Under the pieces are notes generated by a model, which searched no databases, was not told the origin of the DNA, and was given only the letters and a program-made list of their open reading frames with translations. Shown here piece after piece: positions 9,024 to 17,587 of a stretch of 64,000 nt of DNA. The stretch's first letter is position 1. Each line of letters begins with the position of its first letter. The position numbers were made by a program, and so were the translations under genes. The DNA is taken from positions 1,488,001 to 1,552,000 of the forward strand of contig OZ244919.1 of the NCBI GenBank assembly GCA_965221845.1, read 5' to 3'. The DNA is from JAJEFO01 sp965221845. GTDB lineage: Bacteria; Pseudomonadota; Alphaproteobacteria; Rhodobacterales; Rhodobacteraceae.

Positions 9024-9380
9024 TCAGGGGTGGGCAGGAAGCTTCAGCCATTTGAAGGAATGCGCGGAGGTTCCCCGGAGCCATGCCCTCAGCCATTTTC
9101 TCAATGCCTCGTTCGTTCGCGCAGGCTGCCCCAAGGTCGGCAAGCGCCCTGCGCCTGCGACAATGACCTGCCTGGATCCGGGGATCGCGTCGTGCATGAA
9201 TTCGTGCCGCTCGACAGGGCAGAGTCGGTCATCCCGCCCGCACGATACAAGGGATGGCCTCGCGACGCCACGCAGTGTCCCGCTTTGGTCCTCCGGCCGG
9301 GACCAGACCGCGCCCAAATGCTCCTTGAAGACCTCCGGCCCGAAGGCTTCCGACATCTCCATGCAGAGCTCCAGCCCGGG
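9024..9380 (-). pseudogene. Alpha/beta hydrolase, C-terminal remnant with lost catalytic His
   Basis: About 118 codons resemble the C-terminal third of an alpha/beta-fold hydrolase: EAFGPEVFKEHLGAVWSRPE, then the acid-residue strand SLVSCGRDDRLCPVERH and the terminal segment QVIVAGAGRLPTLGQPARTN. In functional relatives the last motif reads GAGHLP with the catalytic His; here it is Arg. The nucleophile half cannot be found upstream in any frame. The fragment ends 13 bp before the aldehyde dehydrogenase start. Truncation plus the His-to-Arg change make this a dead gene. The family is clear, the former substrate is not. Confidence 0.75.
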
Positions 9381-9430
9381 CCTCCGGGCAGAACGGCACG
9401 TTCCGTCTTCGCTGGCCCATGGTCGCACGC

Positions 9431-9586
9431 TCAGGCACTGATCCAGCTTCCGTCCCCCGGGTCGAACAGATGCAGGCACTTTCGGTTCAGCGAGATCCCG
9501 GCCATGCAGTCCTGTTCCTTGCGCAGGCACCTGTCGCCCTTCGCGATACGGCAAAATGAATGCCCGTTCAAGAAGGCCGAGGACGC
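9431..9586 (-). pseudogene. ABC-transporter ATPase (MalK/UgpC type), C-terminal scrap
   Basis: A 51-codon minus-strand stretch ends in NRKCLHLFDPGDGSWISA and a stop. The LHLFDP-G-G pattern is the usual last strand of the TOBE domain of MalK/UgpC-type sugar-importer ATPases. No nucleotide-binding domain is seen upstream. I read it as the tail of a deleted transporter ATPase. The call rests on a short motif and could be wrong. Confidence 0.4.
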
Positions 9587-9904
9587 TCATCCGACATGGC
9601 CTTTCCGCGTTGCGGCCCAGCAGATTCGCGCCCGCCGCGGACACAGGCGCGGTTCGTCGCGGTCGGGATTCTGTGGCTCCCGCGCATCTTGCGAACTGCT
9701 GGCGGCCCGCGGCCATGCCCGTGCAGGCGCTCTCGCCGACAGTGAAGGGCTCGATGCCGCCAAGTCCCGTAACGGCTTGGCCACATTGGCAGCAACCGCA
9801 TGCAAGGCCCTTCGCCCAACCTTGGCCACAGCTACTGACAACTGCCCATGCGACCGGCCGGCATGCGCACGTTCCTGCAGAGGCCTGGTCGGGGGCGACC
9901 TTTG
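9587..9904. other. Non-coding gap between remnants and the lipoyl gene
   Basis: About 320 bp with open frames on both strands but no recognisable domain and no start with a ribosome-binding site. Given the remnants next to it, it is probably further decayed gene sequence. Confidence 0.4.
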
Positions 9905-10858
9905 CTACAGTAGCTGGAGCAAGGGATTCTCGATGCGCGCGGCAATGTCCTCCAGAAAGGCGGCGGCATCGGAAAGTGCAAGCCGAGATTCCGCGAAAGC
10001 GAGCGTCAGGCCGTATCCCGTCGCGCCACTCGCCACGCACAACGTCAAGCCAGCGCCTGCCGGCGTGTAGCGGTGGATCCGAGTGCCGCAGAGGTCGACC
10101 AGCGTCAGGACCGGGCTTTCCCGTTCGCCGGCGCCCCACCTGTCAGGATTGGCGAAGATCTCAAGGCTTCCGTCGAGACCCCTTGTCGCCACCGACACCG
10201 AAGAGGCATCAAACGTGGCGCGCCAGGCACCTGCTGCGAACGCGGCGAGAAGCCTGGTCCTGCGGGCCGTGCCGGACCGCTCCAGAAGCTCGTCGAAGGC
10301 AGCCGGGTCGACGACCGCCGACAGCGAAGAACGCCCGTCGACCGCACTGGCCGCGTCCAGATCCGCCACGCGGATCGGTTCGGCAACGCCCTGCGCGCGG
10401 AACAGGTGCAGGTCGATTCCCCGCTCGGCCGCCAGCCTGCGCGCCTTGGGAGATGCGAGCACCCGGCCGGGGGCGACAGATTTCGACACTGCACGTTGCG
10501 CAGGGGCAGGTGTCTCTCGCCTCTCAGGCTCAGTTTCATGCCGCGGCGCGACCTCCGCGCCCGCCGCCTGCATCCGCTCGGCAACGGGCACGCCAGTGGC
10601 AGCCTCTTCCACATCGCCCTCGCCTTCGACGATCATGGCGATGAGATCGCCTACAGGCACGACGTCGCCTTCAGCCGCCTTCACGCCGCTCATATATCCG
10701 TCTGCCGCGGCTTCGACCTCCATGGTGGCCTTGTCGGTCTCGACCTCGAAAATCGGGTCCCCGACCTTGACCGGATCGCCGTTGCCCTTGAGCCAGGCAA
10801 CGATGACGCCCGCGTCCTGGACCATGCCAAGCTGAGGCATCCTCACTTCATGGGGCAT
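9905..10858 (-). CDS. E2-like lipoyl protein with degenerate acyltransferase domain
   Basis: A 317-residue protein whose ATG at 10858 lies inside the end of the E1-beta gene (11-bp overlap), so translation is coupled. Residues 1-80 form a lipoyl domain; Lys43 in VETDKATMEVEA is the expected lipoylation site. After an Ala/Pro-rich linker comes a peripheral-subunit-binding domain (ASPKARRLAAERGIDL, about 145-160) that should dock E1 or E3. The remaining roughly 145 residues match the end of E2 acyltransferases (final segment FLEDIAARIENPLLQLL) but are much shorter than the usual 230. Where active E2s have HRxxDG, the sequence reads ESRLALSDAAAF: the catalytic His and the DG are gone. It is therefore probably a lipoyl carrier without acetyltransferase activity, or a decaying E2. 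What you would expect from family knowledge is a full E2 here. Confidence 0.8.
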   Translation of the reverse strand: MPHEVRMPQLGMVQDAGVIVAWLKGNGDPVKVGDPIFEVETDKATMEVEAAADGYMSGVKAAEGDVVPVGDLIAMIVEGEGDVEEAATGVPVAERMQAAGAEVAPRHETEPERRETPAPAQRAVSKSVAPGRVLASPKARRLAAERGIDLHLFRAQGVAEPIRVADLDAASAVDGRSSLSAVVDPAAFDELLERSGTARRTRLLAAFAAGAWRATFDASSVSVATRGLDGSLEIFANPDRWGAGERESPVLTLVDLCGTRIHRYTPAGAGLTLCVASGATGYGLTLAFAESRLALSDAAAFLEDIAARIENPLLQLL

Positions 10859-11846
10859 GCACCGGAACTCCCCTGACGATCGCACGGGCATTGGCAGCCA
10901 CGCCTTCGGGCGTCGGCACGGTCAAGTCCTCGAGCACCGGGCTGAAAGGCACCGGCACGTCCATCGCTCCCATCCTGACAACCGGCGCATCAAGATGATA
11001 GAACGCCTTCTCGGCGATGCGCGCAGCGATTTCCCCCGTCACCCCGAAGTTCTGGTGCCCCTCGTCGACCACGATGGCGCGCGATGTCTTGCGAACCGAT
11101 CCCAGTATCGTCTCTTCATCCAATGGCACGAGGGTTCGCGGATCGATCACTTCCGCGCCAATGCCGTCGCCCTCGAGGATCTCGGCAGCCCTTTCGCAGA
11201 CCTGTCTCATGGACGAAATCCCGATCAGTGTGACTTCGGATCCCTCTCGCAGGATCGCCGCCTCGCCAAGGGGAAGCAGGTACTCCTCTTCCGGCACCGG
11301 AGCCTTGTCCTGGTACATCAGCTTGTCTTCGAAGATCACGACCGGATTTTCGTCTCGGATCGCCGATTTCAGAAGCCCCTTCGCCTCGTAGGCCGAAGAG
11401 GGCATCGCCAGCTTCAGCCCGGGGACATGCGCCACCAATGCGTGGAGCGACTGTGAATGCTGCGCGGCCGAACGCCGGGTGGCCCCAAGGTTGGTCCGCA
11501 GCACCAGAGGGACGTTCAGCTTGCCTCCTGACATATAGTGGGTCTTCGCGGCCTGGTTGCAAAGCTGGTCCATGACCAGATACAGGAAGTCTCCGAACAT
11601 CAGGTCGACGATCGGGCGCGACCCCGTCATGGCCGCACCGACGGCAATGCCCATGAAGCCAGGCTCGGAGATGGGCGTGTCGATGACGCGTTCGGTCCCG
11701 AATTCCTCCGCGAGACCGGAAAGCACCTTGAAGGGCGTGCCTGCCTCGGCGACGTCCTCGCCGATGAGCAGCACGGTCACGTCGCGCCGCATCTCCTCGG
11801 CAATGGCCTCGTTCACGGCCTGCGACAAAGTGATTTCGCGCGTCAT
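10848..11846 (-). CDS. 2-oxoacid dehydrogenase E1 component, beta subunit
   Basis: A 332-residue transketolase-fold subunit of the pyruvate/acetoin/branched-chain 2-oxoacid dehydrogenase class. Seen: the N-terminal LLIGEDVAEAGTPFKVLSGL, RVIDTPISEPGFMGIAVGAAM (thiamine-diphosphate contact region) and the C-terminal swivelling domain with VIDPRTLVPLDEETI and VVDEGHQNFGVTGEI. Its ATG overlaps the stop of the alpha gene by 4 bp (ATGA), and its own end overlaps the lipoyl gene, so the three are one translational unit. Close relatives include AcoB of acetoin dehydrogenase and PdhB. The substrate cannot be read from sequence; its neighbours argue for a dedicated catabolic role and not the housekeeping pyruvate complex. 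Confidence 0.92.
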   Translation of the reverse strand: MTREITLSQAVNEAIAEEMRRDVTVLLIGEDVAEAGTPFKVLSGLAEEFGTERVIDTPISEPGFMGIAVGAAMTGSRPIVDLMFGDFLYLVMDQLCNQAAKTHYMSGGKLNVPLVLRTNLGATRRSAAQHSQSLHALVAHVPGLKLAMPSSAYEAKGLLKSAIRDENPVVIFEDKLMYQDKAPVPEEEYLLPLGEAAILREGSEVTLIGISSMRQVCERAAEILEGDGIGAEVIDPRTLVPLDEETILGSVRKTSRAIVVDEGHQNFGVTGEIAARIAEKAFYHLDAPVVRMGAMDVPVPFSPVLEDLTVPTPEGVAANARAIVRGVPVHAP

Positions 11847-12862
11847 GCAGGCTCCCCGGACATGTAGGGCAAGGCGTGCTCGACGTCCTTGAAGACGTGC
11901 ATGTCGACCTCGATCTCGTCCGGATAGGGCGCAGCCAGCGCATATTCCACCGCGGCTGCCGTTTCCTCTCCAATTTCGCTGTCGATTGCGGCCAGTTCAT
12001 CCTCGGTGGCGACGCCCTCGGATCGCAGCCACCTGCCGAAGTTGACGATCGGGTCGCGTTCGGCCTTCCAGCGGACCTCTTCCTCCTTCGAGCGATAGTA
12101 TTCGCGATTGATGTCGCCCACATGGTGCCCGTGATAGCGGTAGGTTTCGAGCTCGATGAAGAACGGGCCTTCGCCCCTGCGGCACCGTTCGACCAGTTCC
12201 GTGGCGCGCTTGTTGACGGCCAGCACGTCCTGGCCGTCGGCCTGGTGCGCCTCGATCCCGAATGCCTCTGCCCGCGCGGCCAGCGAGCCGGCCACCACCT
12301 CGTCCGTCGCCGTGTATTCGGAATACCCGTTGTTCTCGCAGGCATAGATGACCGGCAGCTTCCAAAGCGCCGCCATGTTCATGACCTCGTACCACAGGCC
12401 TTGGGCGGTCGCGCCGTCGCCAAAGAAGCAGACCGTCACGTAGCTCCTTCCAAACCGCTTGGCCGAAAGCGCCGCACCGGTGGCGATGCCGGCCGACCCG
12501 CCAACAATGGCATTGGCGCCAAGGTTGCCATGGGCCTGGTCGGCGATGTGCATGGAGCCACCCTTGCCCCGGCAATAGCCTTCCTCCTTGCCCAGGAGCT
12601 CGCAGAACATCAGCTTGAGCTCGGCCCCCTTCGCCAGGCAATGCCCGTGGCCACGATGAGTCGAGGTGATGCGGTCTTCATCCGTCAACGCCTCGCAAAT
12701 TCCCACCGCCACCGCCTCCTGACCGGAATACATGTGCGTCAGCCCGGGCATCCGCGCATCGAGGTACAGCCGGTTGGCGCTGTCCTCGAACGCCCGGATC
12801 CGCGCCATCTGGCGGTACATCCTGAGATATGCTTCGGAATTCGCCTTCTTGTTGCGTGGCAT
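11843..12862 (-). CDS. Thiamine-diphosphate-dependent dehydrogenase E1 component, alpha subunit
   Basis: A 339-residue E1-alpha protein. The thiamine-diphosphate motif runs from GDGATAQGL to CENNGYSEYT, with GDG and NN about 27 residues apart. RGHGHCLAKGAELK and GKGGSMHIAD are typical of acetoin- or pyruvate-dehydrogenase alpha chains. TYRYHGHHVGDI contains the His region of the phosphorylation-loop equivalent. It pairs with the beta gene through a 4-bp ATGA overlap and follows the M24 gene by 41 bp. It should decarboxylate a 2-oxo acid or a diketone and pass the acyl group to a lipoyl protein, here the unusual one encoded downstream. The E3 partner is not in the window. Confidence 0.92.
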   Translation of the reverse strand: MPRNKKANSEAYLRMYRQMARIRAFEDSANRLYLDARMPGLTHMYSGQEAVAVGICEALTDEDRITSTHRGHGHCLAKGAELKLMFCELLGKEEGYCRGKGGSMHIADQAHGNLGANAIVGGSAGIATGAALSAKRFGRSYVTVCFFGDGATAQGLWYEVMNMAALWKLPVIYACENNGYSEYTATDEVVAGSLAARAEAFGIEAHQADGQDVLAVNKRATELVERCRRGEGPFFIELETYRYHGHHVGDINREYYRSKEEEVRWKAERDPIVNFGRWLRSEGVATEDELAAIDSEIGEETAAAVEYALAAPYPDEIEVDMHVFKDVEHALPYMSGEPA

Positions 12863-12903
12863 CGTCGGATCTCACGATTTCCGGGCCATGGATCGGGGGT
12901 CGG

Positions 12904-14211
12904 TCAATAGCGGTTGGATATCGGCAGTTCTTCCGCCGGAAAGAGCGAGATCACCTCGCAGCCCGTGTCCGTGACGACGACTTCCTCCTCGATCCGGGCT
13001 GCAGAGAAGCCGTCTGCCGCCGGGCAGTAGGTCTCCAGCGCGAACACCATGCCCGTCTGGATCTCCATGGGATTGTCCAGGCTGACCGCTCGGGAAATGA
13101 TCGGACGCTCGTGCAGCGCGAGGCCCAGACCGTGCCCGAACTGAAGGCCGAACGCTGAAAGCTCGTCAGGAAAGCCGTAGTCCTGCGCCGCCGGCCAGAG
13201 TTTCGCCACATTGTCGGTGGTCACGCCCGGCTTGATCGCGCCGATCGCGAGATCCAGCCATTCGCGGGCCTTCGTGTAGGCGTCATGCTGCACCGGCGTC
13301 GCCCTGCCGATGTTGAACGTCCGGTAGTAGCAGGTCCGGTATCCCTGGTAGGATTGCAGGATGTCGAAGAACGCCTGGTCGCCAGGGCGGAAATAGCGGT
13401 CGGTGAAATTGTGCGGGTGCGGGTTGCAGCGTTCGCCGCTGATCGCGTTGATCGCCTCGACGTCGTCCGAGCCCATCTCGTAGAGCATCTTGTTGGACAG
13501 TGCCACGATGTCGTTCTCGCGAACGCCTGGCTTCAGTTCCTCGTAGATCATGTGGTAGACGCCGTCGACCATGCTGGCGGCCTGCGTCAAGAGCTGGATC
13601 TCGTCCCAGTTCTTGATCTCGCGCGCGCCCAGCATGACTTGCTGACCATCCACGACCTTGAGCCCGGCCTCCTGCAGCGCGTGGAACATCGCCGTTTCGG
13701 CATAGTCGACCCCGACGGGCATGTCGGCCATGCCTGCATCGCGGACGAGGCCGGCGATCTCCTCGGCGTAGTGCTTCATCAGCCCGAAGGACGGCGGGAT
13801 CGTTCCGCGCATGCCGACGACGCCGGCGCGGCAATGATCCGGCTCGAGCCAGTCGGAGTGCTTCCGGTGGTGCACCGCGGCTGAGCCGAAATCCCAGACA
13901 TAGGGCGAGTCGTCCCCAGTCAGAAGCGCGAAGCGGCACATCTTGTCCCGTTCCCATTCTCCGATCTTGGTGCCTGAAACGTAGCGGATGTTGTTGACGT
14001 CGAAGAGCAGGAGCGTCCCGCAGTCCGAGGACTTGAGCGCTTCGCGGGTTCTGCTGAGGCGGTAGCGGCGCAGGCGGTCATGGTCGACGCGGCGCTCGAA
14101 GTCGACCGACGTGTGGCCCCAGGCCGGCAGGCGGCCTTCCCAGTTCCAGTTCGGCAGGAGATCCTGCGGAGACAGGACATTGGGCTTCAGCGCTGCGTTG
14201 TGCATGTTCAT
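12904..14211 (-). CDS. M24-family (creatinase/DddP-fold) protein, likely not a standard peptidase
   Basis: A 435-residue two-domain pita-bread-fold protein. The N-terminal creatinase-like domain includes RRYRLSRTREALKSSDCGTL and LFDVNNIRYVSGT; the latter arrangement recalls DddP, the M24 enzyme that cleaves dimethylsulfoniopropionate. In the C-terminal catalytic domain the metal-ligand regions are FFDILQSYQGYRTCYYRTF, FGHGLGLALHE, FALETY and IEEEVVV. The first Asp, the His and both Glu are present, but the second Asp, which sits three residues before RT in metallopeptidases and DddP, is Cys here. Metal binding may thus differ and peptidase activity is doubtful. Its position just upstream of the E1 genes suggests lyase or hydrolase chemistry that yields the 2-oxo acid. 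Substrate unknown. Confidence 0.8.
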   Translation of the reverse strand: MNMHNAALKPNVLSPQDLLPNWNWEGRLPAWGHTSVDFERRVDHDRLRRYRLSRTREALKSSDCGTLLLFDVNNIRYVSGTKIGEWERDKMCRFALLTGDDSPYVWDFGSAAVHHRKHSDWLEPDHCRAGVVGMRGTIPPSFGLMKHYAEEIAGLVRDAGMADMPVGVDYAETAMFHALQEAGLKVVDGQQVMLGAREIKNWDEIQLLTQAASMVDGVYHMIYEELKPGVRENDIVALSNKMLYEMGSDDVEAINAISGERCNPHPHNFTDRYFRPGDQAFFDILQSYQGYRTCYYRTFNIGRATPVQHDAYTKAREWLDLAIGAIKPGVTTDNVAKLWPAAQDYGFPDELSAFGLQFGHGLGLALHERPIISRAVSLDNPMEIQTGMVFALETYCPAADGFSAARIEEEVVVTDTGCEVISLFPAEELPISNRY

Positions 14212-14430
14212 TTCGGCATCCTCTCATGTGGCGGCCCTTGCCAGGCCGCTTGCGTTCCGGCCGGCTTCTGGCCCCGACCTAGACAGTCGGGAGCGGGAAA
14301 CAGCAAGAAACTTGACCGATTCGGACATTTCCTGGTTCGCCCCGTGCGTTCGGCCGCATGATCGTCCATGCACCCGATGACGTGCGACGCCGGGAGCCAG
14401 CCCTGTCTCGCCGACGGCGCCCGCCATGCC

Positions 14431-14877
14431 TCAGCCCCTGCTCACAAGCACGGCACCTGCCAGCACCAGGGCAATGCCCAGGACGCGCGGTCCGGATATC
14501 TCGCGCACGGTCAGTCCGAAAGATCCGTAGTGGTCGGCAACCGTGGATCCGATCAGTTGCCCGGCGACGATGCATACGAAGAACGCCAAGGCACCCGTCA
14601 TCGGAGCGATGATCACGCCGGATCCGACAAATACAGCCCCCGCCACGCCGCCCAGATAGGCCCACCATGGCACGGCAGCGATCGTCGCCGGAGCGACTCG
14701 CCCGAAGCCGGCGACGAGAAGAGCGACAAGGCTGCAGAGGAACGCCACCAGTATCGAAATGGACGTCGCTGCAAGCGCGCTGCCGACATGCCGCGCAACG
14801 ATCGCGTTCAGCGGCGGCTGGATCGTGATCATGGCGCCGGCCGCCACGGCGGCAAGCATGTACGCAAGCAGCTGCAT
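14431..14877 (-). CDS. Small DMT-superfamily membrane protein (YdcZ/DUF606 type)
   Basis: A 148-residue, very hydrophobic protein with about five predicted membrane spans (residues 5-25, 35-57, 70-90, 93-113 and 127-146). The start YMLAAVAAGAMITIQPPLNA and the loop LGGVAGAVFVGSGVII are typical of the YdcZ/DUF606 half-size relatives of drug/metabolite transporters, which act as dimers. It begins 1 bp after the GST stop, so it belongs to the same operon. It could export a toxic intermediate or assist uptake; no ligand is implied by the sequence. Confidence 0.8.
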   Translation of the reverse strand: MQLLAYMLAAVAAGAMITIQPPLNAIVARHVGSALAATSISILVAFLCSLVALLVAGFGRVAPATIAAVPWWAYLGGVAGAVFVGSGVIIAPMTGALAFFVCIVAGQLIGSTVADHYGSFGLTVREISGPRVLGIALVLAGAVLVSRG

Positions 14878-14878
14878 C

Positions 14879-15664
14879 CTACGCGACCCTCTCGTCCCCT
14901 GGACGCGCCCGCACGGCCAGGTGGGGATACTTCTCCGTCAGCAAGGACCCGTGATAGTACGTCCTGCCGAATGGTCCGGTCCCCTTGATCAGGTCCAGCC
15001 ATGCCGGAACGGCCGGAATGTCATCCCAGACCGACCCGAGATTGATGTCATCCATCCGGACGATAACCGGCATTACGGCAATGTCCGCCAGGCTGACAGC
15101 GTTACCCATGATCCAGGGTCCGCCGCTTTCCTCAATCCATTGGCCCAGGCGCTCCACGCCACGGCGAAGCCGCCCCAATGCTTCGTCCATGTCACCCTGA
15201 GGGAAACCGGTCCGGCCCATGCGCATCAGGAACTCGCGGCGCAGCGGCTTGCTGTCGCACAGCGCCTGGAACTCCTCTTCCGACATCGACTGGAAATGCG
15301 GCAGGAACGCGAGATTGTAGGACGGAACCCGCACCGCAGGTGTCGGCACTTCGTCGACGAAGCGCATCATGGCCCGAAGCCGGGCAACGTCCCCGGGATC
15401 CTCGGGGCGCATCGGCGCAACTTCGTGGAAGACGTCCTCAAGGTATTCAAGGATAACCGCGCTGTCGATGACCGGCACGCCGTCATGGACCAGCGCAGGC
15501 ACGACGCCATTGGGGTTGAGTGCAAGGTACTCGGGCTTCAGCTGGTCACCTGCGAAGAGGTCGAGCTTGCGCTCCTCGAAAGCGATCCCCTTTGCATGAA
15601 GCGCGTACCGGACGCGCTGGCTGCAGGTTGATTGGGGCGCGTTGTAGAGGACGAACTCGGCCAT
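14879..15664 (-). CDS. Glutathione S-transferase family protein
   Basis: A 261-residue protein with a thioredoxin-fold N-domain (residues 1-80: APQSTCSQRVRYALHAKGI, the cis-Pro loop NPNGVVPALVHDG, and the glutathione gamma-Glu site DSAVILEYLED) and an all-helical C-domain ending in the hydrophobic core motif GNAVSLADIAVMP. The CSQR start makes a Cys or Ser catalytic residue likely, as in omega-, beta- and lignin-etherase-like GSTs. It starts 1 bp after LivM. In a catabolic operon with OsmC and dehydrogenases, a role in glutathione-dependent cleavage or isomerisation of an imported compound is plausible. That is inference. Confidence 0.88.
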   Translation of the reverse strand: MAEFVLYNAPQSTCSQRVRYALHAKGIAFEERKLDLFAGDQLKPEYLALNPNGVVPALVHDGVPVIDSAVILEYLEDVFHEVAPMRPEDPGDVARLRAMMRFVDEVPTPAVRVPSYNLAFLPHFQSMSEEEFQALCDSKPLRREFLMRMGRTGFPQGDMDEALGRLRRGVERLGQWIEESGGPWIMGNAVSLADIAVMPVIVRMDDINLGSVWDDIPAVPAWLDLIKGTGPFGRTYYHGSLLTEKYPHLAVRARPGDERVA

Positions 15665-15665
15665 T

Positions 15666-16703
15666 TCAGTCCCAGTTCAAAAAGCGTGGCAGCTTCCGAT
15701 GCCTTGCGAGCGTGCCTACGATGCCGAGCGGAAAGAACATCAGGCAGAGCATCATGACCAGTCCGGTCGCCAGGATGTTGATCTCGGAAGCGCCAAGCGT
15801 CGCCACGAAGAACTCGTTGAAGGCCACGATCAGCACCGCGCCGATGACGGGGCCGGCAATCGTCCCCTTCCCGCCCAGGATGCACATCAGCACCATGTTC
15901 ACGCTGACGAGGATGATCAGGAAGATGTTCGGTCGGATGTAGGTGAGATATTCGCCCCAGACCGCGCCCGCCATGCCCACGAAGAATGCCGAGATCGCGA
16001 ATGCCAGGACCTTGTAGAACCTTGTGTCAATGCCGGCGCTTTCGCTCTTGATCTCGTCCTTCGAGATCGCTCTCAGCCCCAGGCCGAACTTGGAGTGCTT
16101 GATTCGGTACGAGGCCCAGACCGCAAACGCCGCCATCACGACGAATGCATAGTAGTAAGGCAGTTTCGCCCACTCCGCCGGCAGGCTGTTGGCCTTCAGC
16201 GCCACGCCGGCCGCACCGCCGACGAACTCCCAGTTCTCGAGGAGGATCCGGAAGATCATGACCAGCGCCAGGGAGGAAATGATGAATGACGGTCCCCGAA
16301 CGCGCAACGTGATCAGGCCGATGAGATAGCCGAACGCCCCGGCGACGAGTCCCGCGACCGGCGCAAGGATGATCGTGGATATGTCGAGCCGGGCGAAGGC
16401 CATCCCCGCAGAGTAGCCGCCGATTGCAAAGAACACGTTGTGGCCGAGCGAAATGTAGCCGGCGAACCCGCCGAGAACGTTCCAGCCCGACGCCATCACC
16501 ACGTAGGACGCCGTGAAGAGGACCAAGTGCAACAGGTAGTTGTAGTTTCCGACGAACTGCAAGGCCGGCAATGCCAGCAGCACGGCCATGACGGCGGCCG
16601 GGAACCACGTTGTGCGCGTCTTGTCCGCCGCCTGCGCCAAGGTCTCGTTGTAGGCGCGGCGCTGCTCGATGATCTCTTCGGTGTCGACGGCGACGGTCGG
16701 CAT
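15666..16703 (-). CDS. Branched-chain amino acid-type ABC transporter permease, LivM-like
   Basis: A 345-residue inner-membrane protein. The start at 16703 overlaps the LivH stop by 1 bp (TGATG); the frame stays open further upstream, but only over LivH. After a charged N-terminal tail (residues 1-30) there are about nine membrane spans. Diagnostic segments are NVLGGFAGYISLGHNVFFAIGG and the cytoplasmic coupling region RAISKDEIKSESAGIDTRFYK. Together with LivH it forms the channel of an ATP-driven importer of the hydrophobic amino acid transporter family. Such family members also import aromatic acids, amides or short acids, so the name does not fix the substrate. Confidence 0.9.
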   Translation of the reverse strand: MPTVAVDTEEIIEQRRAYNETLAQAADKTRTTWFPAAVMAVLLALPALQFVGNYNYLLHLVLFTASYVVMASGWNVLGGFAGYISLGHNVFFAIGGYSAGMAFARLDISTIILAPVAGLVAGAFGYLIGLITLRVRGPSFIISSLALVMIFRILLENWEFVGGAAGVALKANSLPAEWAKLPYYYAFVVMAAFAVWASYRIKHSKFGLGLRAISKDEIKSESAGIDTRFYKVLAFAISAFFVGMAGAVWGEYLTYIRPNIFLIILVSVNMVLMCILGGKGTIAGPVIGAVLIVAFNEFFVATLGASEINILATGLVMMLCLMFFPLGIVGTLARHRKLPRFLNWD

Positions 16704-17587
16704 CACGCGAGCTCCGGTCTTTCGCCAAAGAGGCCCTGCGGTCGCACCATGAGCCCGACGAAGAGCGCCACGAAGAAAGTGAGGGTCGACCACGTCGCGC
16801 CGAAGAAGAACCCGACATAGGCCGCGATCACCGACAGGATGAAGGACGCCAGGACTGTCCCGAGAATAGAGCCCATTCCGCCCAGGACGACAAGCGACAT
16901 GAGAATCGCGATCCATTCCCAGTGCTTTGACGGGAAGAAGGAAAAGACGAAGCTGACAAGGGCGCCGGCGGCTCCCGCAAGTCCGATGCCGATGGCAAAG
17001 CTCACAAGGCCCACGAAGTTCACGTTTACGCCCAGGAGCTCGGCGGCGTCACGGTTCTGGGTCGTCGCCCGGATGGCGTTTCCGAACGCGGAGCGCTTGA
17101 GGAAGAGAGCCAGTGCGGAGATGATCGCCAGCGAGACGGCGCCGGCATAGAGCTGGCCCTTCGGAATGAAGACGTCCCCGATGAAGAAGGCATCCGTCGC
17201 ATAGCCGGGCGAGGTTATGCGCTGGGTGTTCGTGAAGGCCGCACCGAGCGCCCCCTCGACGACCATCGCCAAGGCGAATGTCAGGAGCACCGTCATCTCG
17301 GAGTATTTCGCCGACCGCGCCTCGCGCTCGAACACGAGCCTGTAGAGCAGGACGCCGGTCGCCGCCAGGATGACCAGCGCAACGGGCAGCGCGACCATGG
17401 GATCCGCCCCGCCGAGCCGGAAGGCCCAGTACGCCACGTAGGCGCCCATCATGATGAGCGAGGGATGCGCGAGATTCACGATCCGCATCACGCCAAACAC
17501 CAGGGAGAGGCCCGACCCCATCAACGCGTAGATTCCGCCAAGCGCGAGGCCCAGCACCAGGATCTGAACCATGTCCACCATGATCAT
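16703..17587 (-). CDS. Branched-chain amino acid-type ABC transporter permease, LivH-like
   Basis: A 294-residue membrane protein with about eight spans. It begins with the family signature GLALGGIYALMGSGLSLVFG followed by MRIVNLAHPSLIMMGAYVAY. The EAA-like coupling loop ATTQNRDAAELLGVN is present near residue 190. The gene overlaps LivF by 4 bp (ATGA) and LivM by 1 bp, so the four transporter subunits are translationally coupled. Confidence 0.9.
   Translation of the reverse strand: MIMVDMVQILVLGLALGGIYALMGSGLSLVFGVMRIVNLAHPSLIMMGAYVAYWAFRLGGADPMVALPVALVILAATGVLLYRLVFEREARSAKYSEMTVLLTFALAMVVEGALGAAFTNTQRITSPGYATDAFFIGDVFIPKGQLYAGAVSLAIISALALFLKRSAFGNAIRATTQNRDAAELLGVNVNFVGLVSFAIGIGLAGAAGALVSFVFSFFPSKHWEWIAILMSLVVLGGMGSILGTVLASFILSVIAAYVGFFFGATWSTLTFFVALFVGLMVRPQGLFGERPELA

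Noticed and set aside
9905..10858. Ordinary dihydrolipoamide acetyltransferase
   Set aside because: The catalytic domain is shortened and the HxxxDG motif is absent, so a full E2 name would mislead.
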